NCBI RefSeq assembly: GCF_008386585.1
Contig: NZ_VUOB01000077.1
Span: forward strand, 1-64,000
DNA length: 64,000 nucleotides
Direction of reading: 5' to 3'
From: Solihabitans fulvus
GTDB lineage: Bacteria; Actinomycetota; Actinomycetes; Mycobacteriales; Pseudonocardiaceae
Each line of letters starts with the position of its first letter. The first letter of the stretch is position 1. The notes under the pieces are model-generated. The model was given only the letters and a program-made list of their open reading frames with translations. It made no database searches and was not told the DNA's origin. A program made the position numbers and the translations under genes. Shown piece after piece: positions 38,664-46,060 of the stretch.

Positions 38664-39617
38664 ATGACAATCCTGGACATCGACCAGCCGGTCGCTCCCC
38701 CGCCGCGCCGCAAGGGCCGGCGGGGCCGGGCGACCGCGCTGGCGGGTACGGACCGACTCACTCTCGGCCTGATGCTCGGCATCCCGACGCTGCTGGTCCT
38801 CGCGCTGATCTGGGGACCGGCGCTGGCCTCGGTCGCCCTGTCCTTCACCGAATGGGACGGCGTCGGCGGCCTGTCCGACATCCGCTGGGTCGGCCTCCAG
38901 AACTACGCCGACATCTTCACCACCTACCCCCGGTTCTGGCCGGCCGTGCAGCACAACCTGATCTGGCTGGCGTTCCTGATCGTGCTGCCGACCGCGTTCG
39001 GGTTGTTCCTCGCCGTGCTGCTCGACCGCAAGCTGCGGTTCGGCAGGCTCTACCAGAGCGTGCTGTACATGCCGGTGGTGCTGTCGCTCGCGCTGACCGG
39101 CTTCATCTGGCAGCTCATGTACAACCCGGACCAGGGGCTGATCAACAGCCTCATCGGGCACGCGCACACCGACCAGATCAACTGGCTCGGCAACCCGGAC
39201 CTCAACCTCTACGCCGTGCTGGTCGCCGCGGGCTGGAAGCACACCGGCTACGTGATGCTGCTGTACCTGGCCGGCCTCAAGGCGGTCGACCCGTCGCTGA
39301 AGGAGGCGGCGCAGCTCGACGGCGCGAACGGCTGGCAGACCTTCTGGCAGGTCACCTTCCCCGTGCTCCGGCCGATCAACGTGATCGTGCTGGTGATCAC
39401 CGTGATCGAGGGCCTGCGGGCGTTCGACATCGTCTACGCGCTCAACCGGGGCCGCAACGGGCTGGAACTGGTGTCCGTGCTGATCACCGACAACATCATC
39501 GGCGAGTCGAGCCGTATCGGCTGGGGCTCGGCGCTCGCGGTGATCCTGCTGGTGATCTCGCTCGGCTTCATCGTCACCTACCTGGTCCAGGTGTTCCGGA
39601 AAGAGGAGCGGTCATGA
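38664..39617 (+). CDS. Sugar ABC transporter permease (MalF type)
   Basis: A 317-aa permease with six helices. The EAA loop that docks the ATPase reads EAAQLDGANGWQTFWQVTFP. A basic, Pro-rich N-terminal tail of about 35 residues precedes the first helix. It starts four bases after the binding-protein stop and overlaps the second permease by ATGA, so subunit ratios are likely coupled. Confidence 0.93.
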   Translation: MTILDIDQPVAPPPRRKGRRGRATALAGTDRLTLGLMLGIPTLLVLALIWGPALASVALSFTEWDGVGGLSDIRWVGLQNYADIFTTYPRFWPAVQHNLIWLAFLIVLPTAFGLFLAVLLDRKLRFGRLYQSVLYMPVVLSLALTGFIWQLMYNPDQGLINSLIGHAHTDQINWLGNPDLNLYAVLVAAGWKHTGYVMLLYLAGLKAVDPSLKEAAQLDGANGWQTFWQVTFPVLRPINVIVLVITVIEGLRAFDIVYALNRGRNGLELVSVLITDNIIGESSRIGWGSALAVILLVISLGFIVTYLVQVFRKEERS

Positions 39618-40555
39618 CCTCCGCCGTCGGAGTGCGGCCGAAGAAGTCCGCCGGCTCCCTCCCACCGGGGTCCGGTCTCGGCGGAAAGCACGACCGGCCA
39701 CGGGATCGCGCCCTGCGGGGCGCGCTGCACACGTTCCTCGGGCTGACCTGCCTGGTGTGGATCGCGCCGCTGCTGTGGGCCGTGTACGCGTCGCTGCGCA
39801 GCTACGACGACACCGCGCAGCACGGGTACTTCTCGCTGCCATCGAAGCTGACCTTCGCGAACTTCGCCAAGGCGTGGACCAGCGCCGACCTGCCGCACTA
39901 CTACCTGAACACGTTGCTGATCACCATTCCGGCGCTGCTGATCACGCTGCTGTTCAGCTCGCTGGTCGCGTTCTGCGTGTCCCGGTTCAACTTCAAGTTC
40001 AACCTGGCCCTGCTGATGCTGTTCACGGCGGGCAACCTGTTGCCGCAACAGGTGATCATCGTGCCGATCTACCGGCTGTTCCTGCTCACGCCGGTGCCGA
40101 GCTGGCTCAGCGACAGCGGCTACCTGCTCGACTCGCAGTTCGGGCTGGTGCTGGTGCACGTGGCGTTCCAGACCGGGTTCTGCACGTTCGTGCTGAGCAA
40201 CTACATGAAGACGATCCCGCACGAGCTGACCGAGGCGGCCAGAGTCGACGGCGCCAGCGTGTTCCGGCAGTACTGGCAGGTGATCCTGCCGCTGTGCCGG
40301 CCGGCGCTCGCCGCGCTCGGCACGCTGGAGTTCGCCTGGATCTACAACGACTTCATGTGGGCGATCGTGCTGATCCAGACCGGCGACAAGATGCCGATCA
40401 CCTCGGCGCTGGCCAGCCTCAGCGGCCAGTTCTTCACCGACTACAACCTGGTCGCGGCGGGCTCGCTGCTCACGGCGCTGCCGTCGCTGATCGTGTTCTT
40501 CGTGCTGCAACGACAGTTCATCGGGGGCCTGACCCTCGGATCGACGAAGGGCTGA
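39614..40555 (+). CDS. Sugar ABC transporter permease (MalG type)
   Basis: A 313-aa permease with six helices and EAA loop EAARVDGASVFRQYWQVILP. It pairs with the MalF-type subunit. The C-terminal RQFIGGLTLGSTKG is typical of MalG-like subunits. The start ATG overlaps the previous stop; the alpha-galactosidase follows after six bases. Confidence 0.93.
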   Translation: MTSAVGVRPKKSAGSLPPGSGLGGKHDRPRDRALRGALHTFLGLTCLVWIAPLLWAVYASLRSYDDTAQHGYFSLPSKLTFANFAKAWTSADLPHYYLNTLLITIPALLITLLFSSLVAFCVSRFNFKFNLALLMLFTAGNLLPQQVIIVPIYRLFLLTPVPSWLSDSGYLLDSQFGLVLVHVAFQTGFCTFVLSNYMKTIPHELTEAARVDGASVFRQYWQVILPLCRPALAALGTLEFAWIYNDFMWAIVLIQTGDKMPITSALASLSGQFFTDYNLVAAGSLLTALPSLIVFFVLQRQFIGGLTLGSTKG

Positions 40556-40561
40556 CCCATC

Positions 40562-41902
40562 GTGGACGACGTCGCCGAGATCCCAGTAGACCCGGCGCGG
40601 GCCGTGGTGCACGAGCAGGGCTGGCAGTCCTGGTCGCCGTCCACCGGCTACGCGCTTGGCGAGCAACCGCACCGCCCCAACGCCGAGAAGCGCAGGATCG
40701 GGTGCTACCGACCGGAGACCGCGCCGGGCGCGGACGTCTTCTGGGGCGAGGGCCTGCTCGCGGTGGATCCCGGCGACGGCGGCCCGGTCACGGTCGTGGC
40801 CGCGGTGGAGCCGACCGGCACGGTCCCCTCGATCCGGGCTCGCGCGGTCGACGGCCGCGTCGTGGTCGCCGCCGACGGCCCGGTCCGCGTGGTCACCGAC
40901 GCTGGTGCCGGCGGTGTGCCCGGTGCGTTGGCCAGGTGGGCGGACGAGGTGGCCGGCGGCCTCGGCCTGCCAGCCCCGCGCCCGGCGCCGACGATCTGGT
41001 GCTCCTGGTACCAGTACTTCACCAAGGTCACCGAGGCCGACGTTGACCGGAACCTCGGCCTGCTGGACACCCTGGAGCTGCCCGTCGACGTCGTGCAGGT
41101 GGACGACGGCTACCAGGCGGAGATCGGCGACTGGCTCATCCCGTCCGGCCGTTTCTCGGACACCCCAGGACTGTTCAAGCGCATCGCCGACCGAGGAAGG
41201 CGGGCCGGCATCTGGACCGCGCCGTTCCTGGCCGGCGCGCGGTCCAGGATGGCGGCCGACCACCCGGACTGGTTGGTGCGCGACACCGACGGCACTCCCG
41301 TGAGCGCCGGCAACAACTGGGACCAGGACCTCTACGCGCTGGACACCACGCATCCCGGCGTCCGCGACTATCTCCGCTCGGTGTTCTCGACCTTCGCCGG
41401 CTGGGGCATCGACTTCCACAAGATCGATTTCGTCTACGCTGCGGCGATTCCCGGCGTGCGGCACGAGGACGTCACCGGCATCGAGGCCTACCGCTCCGGC
41501 GTGCGGCTGATCCGGGAAGCCATTGGCGCGCAGGCATATCTGCTGGGTTGCGGCGCGCCGCAGCTGCCGTCGATCGGCCTGGTCGACGCGATGCGCGTGA
41601 GCCCCGACATCGCGCCGAGCCACGAGCCGGAGTCCGGCGACGTCTCGCAGCCGAGCCAGCGCGGCGCGGCGCTCAACGGGGTGTCGCGGGCGTTCCAGCA
41701 CGGGCGGTTCTGGGTGAACGACCCGGACTGCGTGGTCGCCAGGCCCGGCGTGGAACGCCGCGAGGAGTGGGCCGCCCACGTGGCGGAGTTCGGCGGGCTG
41801 CGGGGCAGTTCCGACGGGCTGGATCAGCTGGACGACTGGGGCCTGAAGACCACCCGCCGGCTACTGACGGACCCCGTACCGCGCCATTTCGTGGCCAGCT
41901 AA
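40562..41902 (+). CDS. GH36-type alpha-galactosidase (short form)
   Basis: A 446-aa glycoside hydrolase of clan GH-D. It has WCSWYQYFTKVTEADV at the start of the barrel, VVQVDDGYQAEIGDW, the nucleophile Asp in DFHKIDFVYAAA and the acid/base Asp in MRVSPDIAPSHEP. It lacks the large N-terminal domain of full GH36 enzymes (about 700 aa) and has only a short beta region in front, so it is a compact form. No signal peptide, so it acts on imported alpha-galactosides. GTG start at 40562. Its 3' end is part of a 54-bp tandem duplication. Confidence 0.88.
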   Translation: MDDVAEIPVDPARAVVHEQGWQSWSPSTGYALGEQPHRPNAEKRRIGCYRPETAPGADVFWGEGLLAVDPGDGGPVTVVAAVEPTGTVPSIRARAVDGRVVVAADGPVRVVTDAGAGGVPGALARWADEVAGGLGLPAPRPAPTIWCSWYQYFTKVTEADVDRNLGLLDTLELPVDVVQVDDGYQAEIGDWLIPSGRFSDTPGLFKRIADRGRRAGIWTAPFLAGARSRMAADHPDWLVRDTDGTPVSAGNNWDQDLYALDTTHPGVRDYLRSVFSTFAGWGIDFHKIDFVYAAAIPGVRHEDVTGIEAYRSGVRLIREAIGAQAYLLGCGAPQLPSIGLVDAMRVSPDIAPSHEPESGDVSQPSQRGAALNGVSRAFQHGRFWVNDPDCVVARPGVERREEWAAHVAEFGGLRGSSDGLDQLDDWGLKTTRRLLTDPVPRHFVAS

Positions 41903-41988
41903 CAGTTCTACTGGCTCGGTTCATGGTCCGGGCAGCGCCATTTCGTTACCAGCTAACGGTTCCGCTCCCTCGGTTCGTGGTCCGGGCA
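41881..41988. repeat. 54-bp tandem duplication across the convergent ends of two genes
   Basis: Copy 1 is 41881-41934 and copy 2 is 41935-41988, with 46 of 54 bases identical. Copy 1 contains the last codons of the alpha-galactosidase; copy 2 contains the last codons of the MarR gene on the other strand. Each copy has a stop codon in both directions: read on the minus strand copy 1 still encodes CPDHEPSQ-stop, a shadow of the MarR end CPDHEPRERNR. Confidence 0.85.
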
Positions 41989-42561
41989 CTCGATGCGCAG
42001 CTGGGCGTCGGCGAAGGGGCTGTCCACAAAGCCGCAGTGGTGCGGGCGGGCGCTGCGCAGGTGGGCGTCGCGCTGGAAGAAGCGGCACGTGACGCACATC
42101 CGGGACACCGGAATCGCGCGATGTTCCTGTAGGGCCGCGATCATGGCGCTCACCCCGCGCAGCATGCCCTCGACGTCGGCCGGCGCCACCGCGTCCAGCG
42201 CCTCGCGCAGGGGCGTCGGCACGAGGGTGAGCCGCCGCGCCTCGGCGACTCCCTCGTCGGTCAGCGTGACCGCGGCCGCGCGGGAGTCCGCCGGATCGCG
42301 GTGCCGGGCCACCAGATTCTTGCCGTCGAGGGCGCGCAGCGCGTCGCTGACCGTCGGTGGTGTCGAGGCGAGCGCCTCGACGATCTCGGCCTGCCGGCGC
42401 GGGCGCGGGTCGCCGGCGAGGAACGAGACGACGTCGGCCTGGAGCGGCGAGAGGCGGTGCGGGCCGGCGTCGCGGTAGGCGCAGATCCGCACGGCCTGGC
42501 CCAGTCTGGACAGGCCGACCAGCAGTTGCTCCTGCGGCGGCAGCCCGGGGATGTCCGGCAC
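41953..42561 (-). CDS. MarR-family regulator with C-terminal Cys/His cluster
   Basis: A 202-aa winged-helix MarR protein: RLSPLQADVVSFLAGDPRPR, VEALASTPPTVSDALRALDG as recognition region, VARHRDPADSRAAAVTLTDEG as wing. The C-terminal 45 residues contain CVTCRFF, HHCGFV and IECPDHE: four Cys plus His residues, suited to bind zinc or an Fe-S cluster. I chose the GTG at 42561 because AGAGG lies 6 nt before it; ATG 42591 would add ten residues. Two palindromes lie upstream in the divergent spacer. The divergent gene encodes an AhpD-like protein, so redox sensing is likely. Confidence 0.85.
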   Translation of the reverse strand: MPDIPGLPPQEQLLVGLSRLGQAVRICAYRDAGPHRLSPLQADVVSFLAGDPRPRRQAEIVEALASTPPTVSDALRALDGKNLVARHRDPADSRAAAVTLTDEGVAEARRLTLVPTPLREALDAVAPADVEGMLRGVSAMIAALQEHRAIPVSRMCVTCRFFQRDAHLRSARPHHCGFVDSPFADAQLRIECPDHEPRERNR

Positions 42562-42592
42562 GGTGCACCTCTTTCGCTGTGTCTCTTGCATA

Positions 42593-42625
42593 TTAGGCAC
42601 TGCCAAACTAAATTGGCACTGCCAA
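42593..42625. promoter_or_regulatory. Tandem palindromic operators of the MarR/AhpD-like pair
   Basis: TTGGCACTGCCAA (42613-42625) is a perfect palindrome around a central C; TTAGGCACTGCCAA (42593-42606) repeats it with one change. Their centres are about 19-20 bases apart, two helical turns. They lie between the divergent starts of the MarR and AhpD-like genes, and are probably bound by the MarR protein. Confidence 0.75.
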
Positions 42626-42656
42626 CTAAGTGACACGATCTTCTGGAGGACCAGCC

Positions 42657-43199
42657 ATGCCCCGTCTGACCACCGTCGACCCCGCGACCGCGACCCCGAC
42701 CGCCAAGGCGTTGCTGGACAAGGTCGAGCGCATGCTCGGCGTGACGCCGAACATGATGCGCGCGATGGCCACGTCGCCCGCCGTGCTCGACGCCTACCTG
42801 TCGTTCAGCGGTTCCCTGTCCAAGGGCAGCCTCAGCGGAGCCGTCCGGGAACAGATCGCCCTGGTGTCGGCGGCCGAGAACTCGTGCGAGTACTGCTATG
42901 CCGCGCACCACGAGCTCGGCGCACGGGCCGGCGTCAGCGCGGCCGACCTCGCCGCGGGAGGCCACGCCAAGGCCGCCGACCCCAGGACGGCCGCGGCGCT
43001 GCGGTTCGCCAGGGCCGTGCTGCGGACAAAGGGTTTCGTCACGGATGAGGACCTCGCGGAGGTCCGCGCGGCCGGCTACACGGACGGCGAGCTCGGCGAG
43101 ATCATCGGCAACGTCGCGCTGAACGTGTTCACCAACTACTTCAACTCCGTCGGCCACACCGAGATCGACTTCCCGCCGGTCGCACTACCGGCCGCATGA
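42657..43199 (+). CDS. AhpD-like carboxymuconolactone decarboxylase-family protein
   Basis: A 180-aa all-helical CMD/AhpD-family protein. The redox motif CEYCYAAHHELGA (Cys about 77 and 80, then His) matches the AhpD peroxidase active site ExxxC-x2-Cx3H. It probably reduces peroxides or quinone-like compounds. GGAGG precedes the ATG. It is divergent from the Cys-rich MarR regulator across two palindromes. A 15-bp hairpin follows. Confidence 0.9.
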   Translation: MPRLTTVDPATATPTAKALLDKVERMLGVTPNMMRAMATSPAVLDAYLSFSGSLSKGSLSGAVREQIALVSAAENSCEYCYAAHHELGARAGVSAADLAAGGHAKAADPRTAAALRFARAVLRTKGFVTDEDLAEVRAAGYTDGELGEIIGNVALNVFTNYFNSVGHTEIDFPPVALPAA

Positions 43200-43253
43200 C
43201 AAGAATGGGCGACCAGGGGTCGAGCCGCCTCGTCACCGCCAGGTAGCCACGAG

Positions 43254-43303
43254 GTCGCCGGTGTTCGGCTTCATCCTGGTCGATAAAACCGAACACCGGC
43301 GAC
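43254..43303. terminator. Long-stem terminator between convergent genes
   Basis: GTCGCCGGTGTTCGG and its exact complement (43289-43303) form a 15-bp stem with a 20-nt loop; it can end both the AhpD-like and the VOC-protein transcripts. Confidence 0.75.
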
Positions 43304-43393
43304 TTCACTCACTTCACGATCACGACACGCCCGTCACACCGGGCTTCGAGGCAGGCCAGTGGACACCTGTTGTCGAGGCGTGACCGCTGAGCA

Positions 43394-43774
43394 TCAGAGC
43401 GGGTTGAGGCGGGCCCTGAGCAGGCAGAACTCATTGCCTTCCGGGTCGATCAGGACATGCCACTGCTCTTCTCCGGTCTGGCCGATGTCGGCCGGGCGCG
43501 CACCGAGCTTCAGCAGGCGTTCGAGTTCGGCGGCCTGGTCGCGGTCGGTGGCGTTGACGTCGATGTGCAGCCGGGACTTCCCCTGCTCCGGCTCATCGCT
43601 GCGACTGAGGATGATCGTCGGCTGCGGACCGCCGAACCCTTCGCGCGGCCCGATCTCCACCGAACCGTCGTCCTCGCGATCGAGCACGACGAAGTCCAGG
43701 ACCTCGCACCAGAACCGCGCCAGCGCCTCAGGGTCGCGGCAGCCGAGCACGAACTCACTGATACGACATGCCAT
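43394..43774 (-). CDS. VOC-superfamily (glyoxalase-like) protein
   Basis: 126 residues with the glyoxalase/bleomycin-resistance fold: ISEFVLGCRDPEALARFWCEVLDF, SRLHIDVNATDRDQAAELERLLKLGARPAD and WHVLIDPEGNEFCLL, the two beta-alpha-beta-beta-beta units with metal-ligand His and Glu candidates. Many actinobacterial proteins of this type have no known substrate. ATG at 43774 is used; GTG 43780 would add two residues. Confidence 0.85.
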   Translation of the reverse strand: MACRISEFVLGCRDPEALARFWCEVLDFVVLDREDDGSVEIGPREGFGGPQPTIILSRSDEPEQGKSRLHIDVNATDRDQAAELERLLKLGARPADIGQTGEEQWHVLIDPEGNEFCLLRARLNPL

Positions 43775-43969
43775 TGACACAACCTGCTCTCAGTCCCGGG
43801 AACCGCCGGGGAGGCCGCTCGCGAACCTCACGAGCCCCAGCAGCGAAAACAATCCCGCGAAACGTACCGGACGAGGTGAGCACGGGCGACAGGTTTCAGG
43901 GCCGCCGCCCCTGTCCGGGCAGCCGGGCAAGGCCGTTGACCACGCAGAAGGGAACCCGACCTTGAGACA

Positions 43970-44230
43970 CTAGGCGGGATCCGGCTCGACCCAGTCGTCC
44001 TCGGCGTTCATCCAGTAGTGGATGTCGCTGATCTTGTCGCCGAGGGTCTCCGACTGCGAGGGCGCGATCAGGATGTAGCGACCCTCGGAGTCGGTGACCT
44101 TCACCTTGGGCAGTTCGACCTCGACGGTGACCGGCCCCATGCCGGAATGCGCCGGCACGGTCCAGACCTTGCGAACATCCGTCCTTTCCATGCATTCCTT
44201 CTCCCAGACGGCACGCTCGGCTTCGTCCAC
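43970..44230 (-). CDS. Small protein divergent from the XRE regulator, function unknown
   Basis: 86 residues. GGGAGG stands five bases before the GTG at 44228-44230. The protein has an acidic, Trp-containing composition: VRKVWTVPAHSGMGPVTVEVELP, then VTDSEGRYILIAPSQSETLG and DIHYWMNAEDDWVEPDPA. No membrane helix and one Cys only. I do not recognise the family. Its position beside an XRE/DUF397 pair suggests it belongs to the same variable locus. Confidence 0.65.
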   Translation of the reverse strand: MDEAERAVWEKECMERTDVRKVWTVPAHSGMGPVTVEVELPKVKVTDSEGRYILIAPSQSETLGDKISDIHYWMNAEDDWVEPDPA

Positions 44231-44346
44231 AATGTCCTCCCGGCTCGAATTTCCTCTCACTCGAACAGTCCCACGTTGCAGACAGTGCATGCACTCTCAC
44301 GATCGTGTGATTGCGAGGCGACTGCGCGGACCTCGATCATGGCGCA

Positions 44347-45213
44347 ATGCCAGCCGGAAACCCGCACACCTCGGTCCGCTCGCGCACCGTCGCCGCCGAA
44401 CTCCGTGCGCTCCGCGAACAGCGCAACCTGAGTTGCGAGGACGTCGCGGAGGTTCTTGGCGTGTCGGCGAGCAAGGTCAGCCGCATGGAGACCGGGAAGA
44501 GCGGGCTGCAATACGAGGATGTGGCTGCGCTACTGGGCTTCTACCGGGTCCCGATGAGCAAGCGGCACGAGTTGCTCGATCGGTTGAAGCGATCCGACGA
44601 ACGAGGCTGGTGGGAACGCCAGGCCGGCCTGCCGCAGCTCTGGCGAGCACTGATCGAGTTCGAGGCGAAGGCGGCACGAATTCACGACTACCAGTCGCTT
44701 GTGGTCCCCGGCCTGTTGCAGACGGGTGAATACTGCCGCGCGCTGATCGAAGGGCTGGACAAGACGTTGTCCGACGGTGAGTTGGACAATCTGGTGGCAG
44801 CGCGGATGGCGCGTCAGACGCTGCTCACACGAGCCAACGCGATGCAGTACCTCGCCGTGATCTCCGAGGACGCACTGCGGCAGGACATCGGTGCCCCGGG
44901 AGTGATGCTCCGTCAGATCCGACACCTGCTCAGCGCCGCTGAACGCCCCAACATCACGGTGCGCGTGGTGCCTCGAGGCATCGGCGTGCACGTGGGACTG
45001 CGTGGCCCCTTCATCATCCTCGAGTTCGCGGACGAGCCCCATCTGGTTCATCTGGAAAACCAGGACACCGCGATGTTCCTCGACGAAGAGCCGGACCTGT
45101 CCGCCTATCGAGTGGCGTTTCGGAATATTCTGGGCGTGAGCCTTGCACCGGCTGCAACGGCCGAGCGGCTGGCCATGATCGCCGAGGAACTGACCGGGAG
45201 GACCGCCCCATGA
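44347..45213 (+). CDS. XRE-family regulator with DUF5753 domain
   Basis: 288 residues. Residues about 14-70 form an XRE helix-turn-helix (AAELRALREQRNLSCEDVAEVLGVSASKVSRMETGK). Residues about 95-275 are the DUF5753 domain, starting AARIHDYQSLVVPGLLQTGEYCRA. This architecture, followed by a DUF397 protein, is the BldB/WhiJ-like pairing found in many copies in streptomycetes and relatives and linked to development and toxin-antitoxin-like control. ATG at 44347 chosen; it has no Shine-Dalgarno sequence. It overlaps the DUF397 start (ATGA). Confidence 0.9.
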   Translation: MPAGNPHTSVRSRTVAAELRALREQRNLSCEDVAEVLGVSASKVSRMETGKSGLQYEDVAALLGFYRVPMSKRHELLDRLKRSDERGWWERQAGLPQLWRALIEFEAKAARIHDYQSLVVPGLLQTGEYCRALIEGLDKTLSDGELDNLVAARMARQTLLTRANAMQYLAVISEDALRQDIGAPGVMLRQIRHLLSAAERPNITVRVVPRGIGVHVGLRGPFIILEFADEPHLVHLENQDTAMFLDEEPDLSAYRVAFRNILGVSLAPAATAERLAMIAEELTGRTAP

Positions 45214-45458
45214 CAGTGCTGGATCTGAGCACCGCGCGCTGGCGCAAGAGCAGCCGCAGCAGCGCAACCAACACATGTGTCGAGGTAGCCCTCCTGGACG
45301 TGCCCTGGCGCAAGAGCACCCGCAGCAACGCCGGCAACACGTGTGTCGAGGTGGCTTTCTCCGGACCCGCTGTCGGCGTGCGCGATTCCAAGAACCCCAC
45401 CGGCCCCGCGCTGGCCTTCCCCCACTCCGCCTGGCGCGCCTTCCTCGCCACACAGTAG
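45210..45458 (+). CDS. DUF397 protein with duplicated signature motif
   Basis: 82 residues, longer than the usual 60 or so. The DUF397 signature WRKSSRSSATNTCVEVA is present twice (residues about 11-27 and 33-49), followed by one C-terminal half with VGVRDSKNPTGPALAFPHSAWRAFL. So the N-terminal half has been duplicated in tandem. It is coupled to the XRE gene upstream. In the BldB/WhiJ systems the DUF397 member works with the XRE protein in repression. Confidence 0.88.
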   Translation: MTVLDLSTARWRKSSRSSATNTCVEVALLDVPWRKSTRSNAGNTCVEVAFSGPAVGVRDSKNPTGPALAFPHSAWRAFLATQ

Positions 45459-45550
45459 GCACATCGCGTACATTCAGTAGCAGCCCAGGCCACTAGGCCG
45501 GGGAAGTGAGCCCAGGTGCGCGTCCGGACGGTCGCTGCCTGGGCTTCGCG

Positions 45551-45937
45551 CTAGGTGAGCACCCCAAGGTCCGTCATGCTCTGAACGAGCGGACCGACCC
45601 TGCGTCGCCAGTCGCCTCCAGCGCCAAAACACCAGGCGACAGCGTCGCTGATCCACAAGCCAGGCTCGCCGGACGAGTACATGTGCTCGTACACCAAGCC
45701 AGCATCACGGGCCTTCGTTCGTGCGACGACCGATCGGTCTCGACCGTTCGCCGCCAGGTCACGAGAGTCGATCACGAGTCTCGTCGCACCAAACCCGATC
45801 GCGTCGCACACCAGACTCTCAAGCAGGGCAGCTCGCACTGTCTCACTCGCCCCTTTTGCGGTGTAGACGTGCGCACGCGACTGAGCGGCAACAAGGCGGG
45901 AGACAATCAATCGTCGTCGCGAATCCTTCTCTAGCAA
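45551..45937 (-). pseudogene. Truncated hypothetical protein, N-terminus missing
   Basis: An open frame of 128 codons with no proper start (only TTG at 45937). The C-terminal part TRLVIDSRDLAANGRDRSVV ... GEPGLWISDAVAWCFGAGGDWRRRV resembles a family of actinobacterial proteins of about 190 residues that I recall as DUF3800/RNase-H-like in pattern; here about 60-70 N-terminal residues are missing. The 5' break coincides with the DUF397 remnant that starts at 45938 on the other strand, so both look like debris from one rearrangement. Confidence 0.55.
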
Positions 45938-46005
45938 ACACGTCCAACTGCGTCGAGGTGGCGTTCTCCCACTCGGCCTGGCGGGCCTTCCTCACGGCAC
46001 GCTGA
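45938..46005 (+). pseudogene. DUF397 remnant with internal deletion
   Basis: Reads ANTSNCVEVAFS-HSAWRAFLTAR then stop. Compared with the intact DUF397 gene 500 bases upstream it keeps the NTxxCVEVAFS core and the HSAWRAFL end but lacks the middle 20 residues and the WRKS start. It has no start codon. Confidence 0.7.
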
Positions 46006-46060
46006 ACACGAGTGGGGCCTGCGATGCCTTCCGGCGCCCCAGGCCCCACCCTCAGATCCT

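Noticed and set aside
45459..45550. CRISPR array or further repeat
   Set aside because: No regularly spaced repeats were found here or anywhere else in the window.
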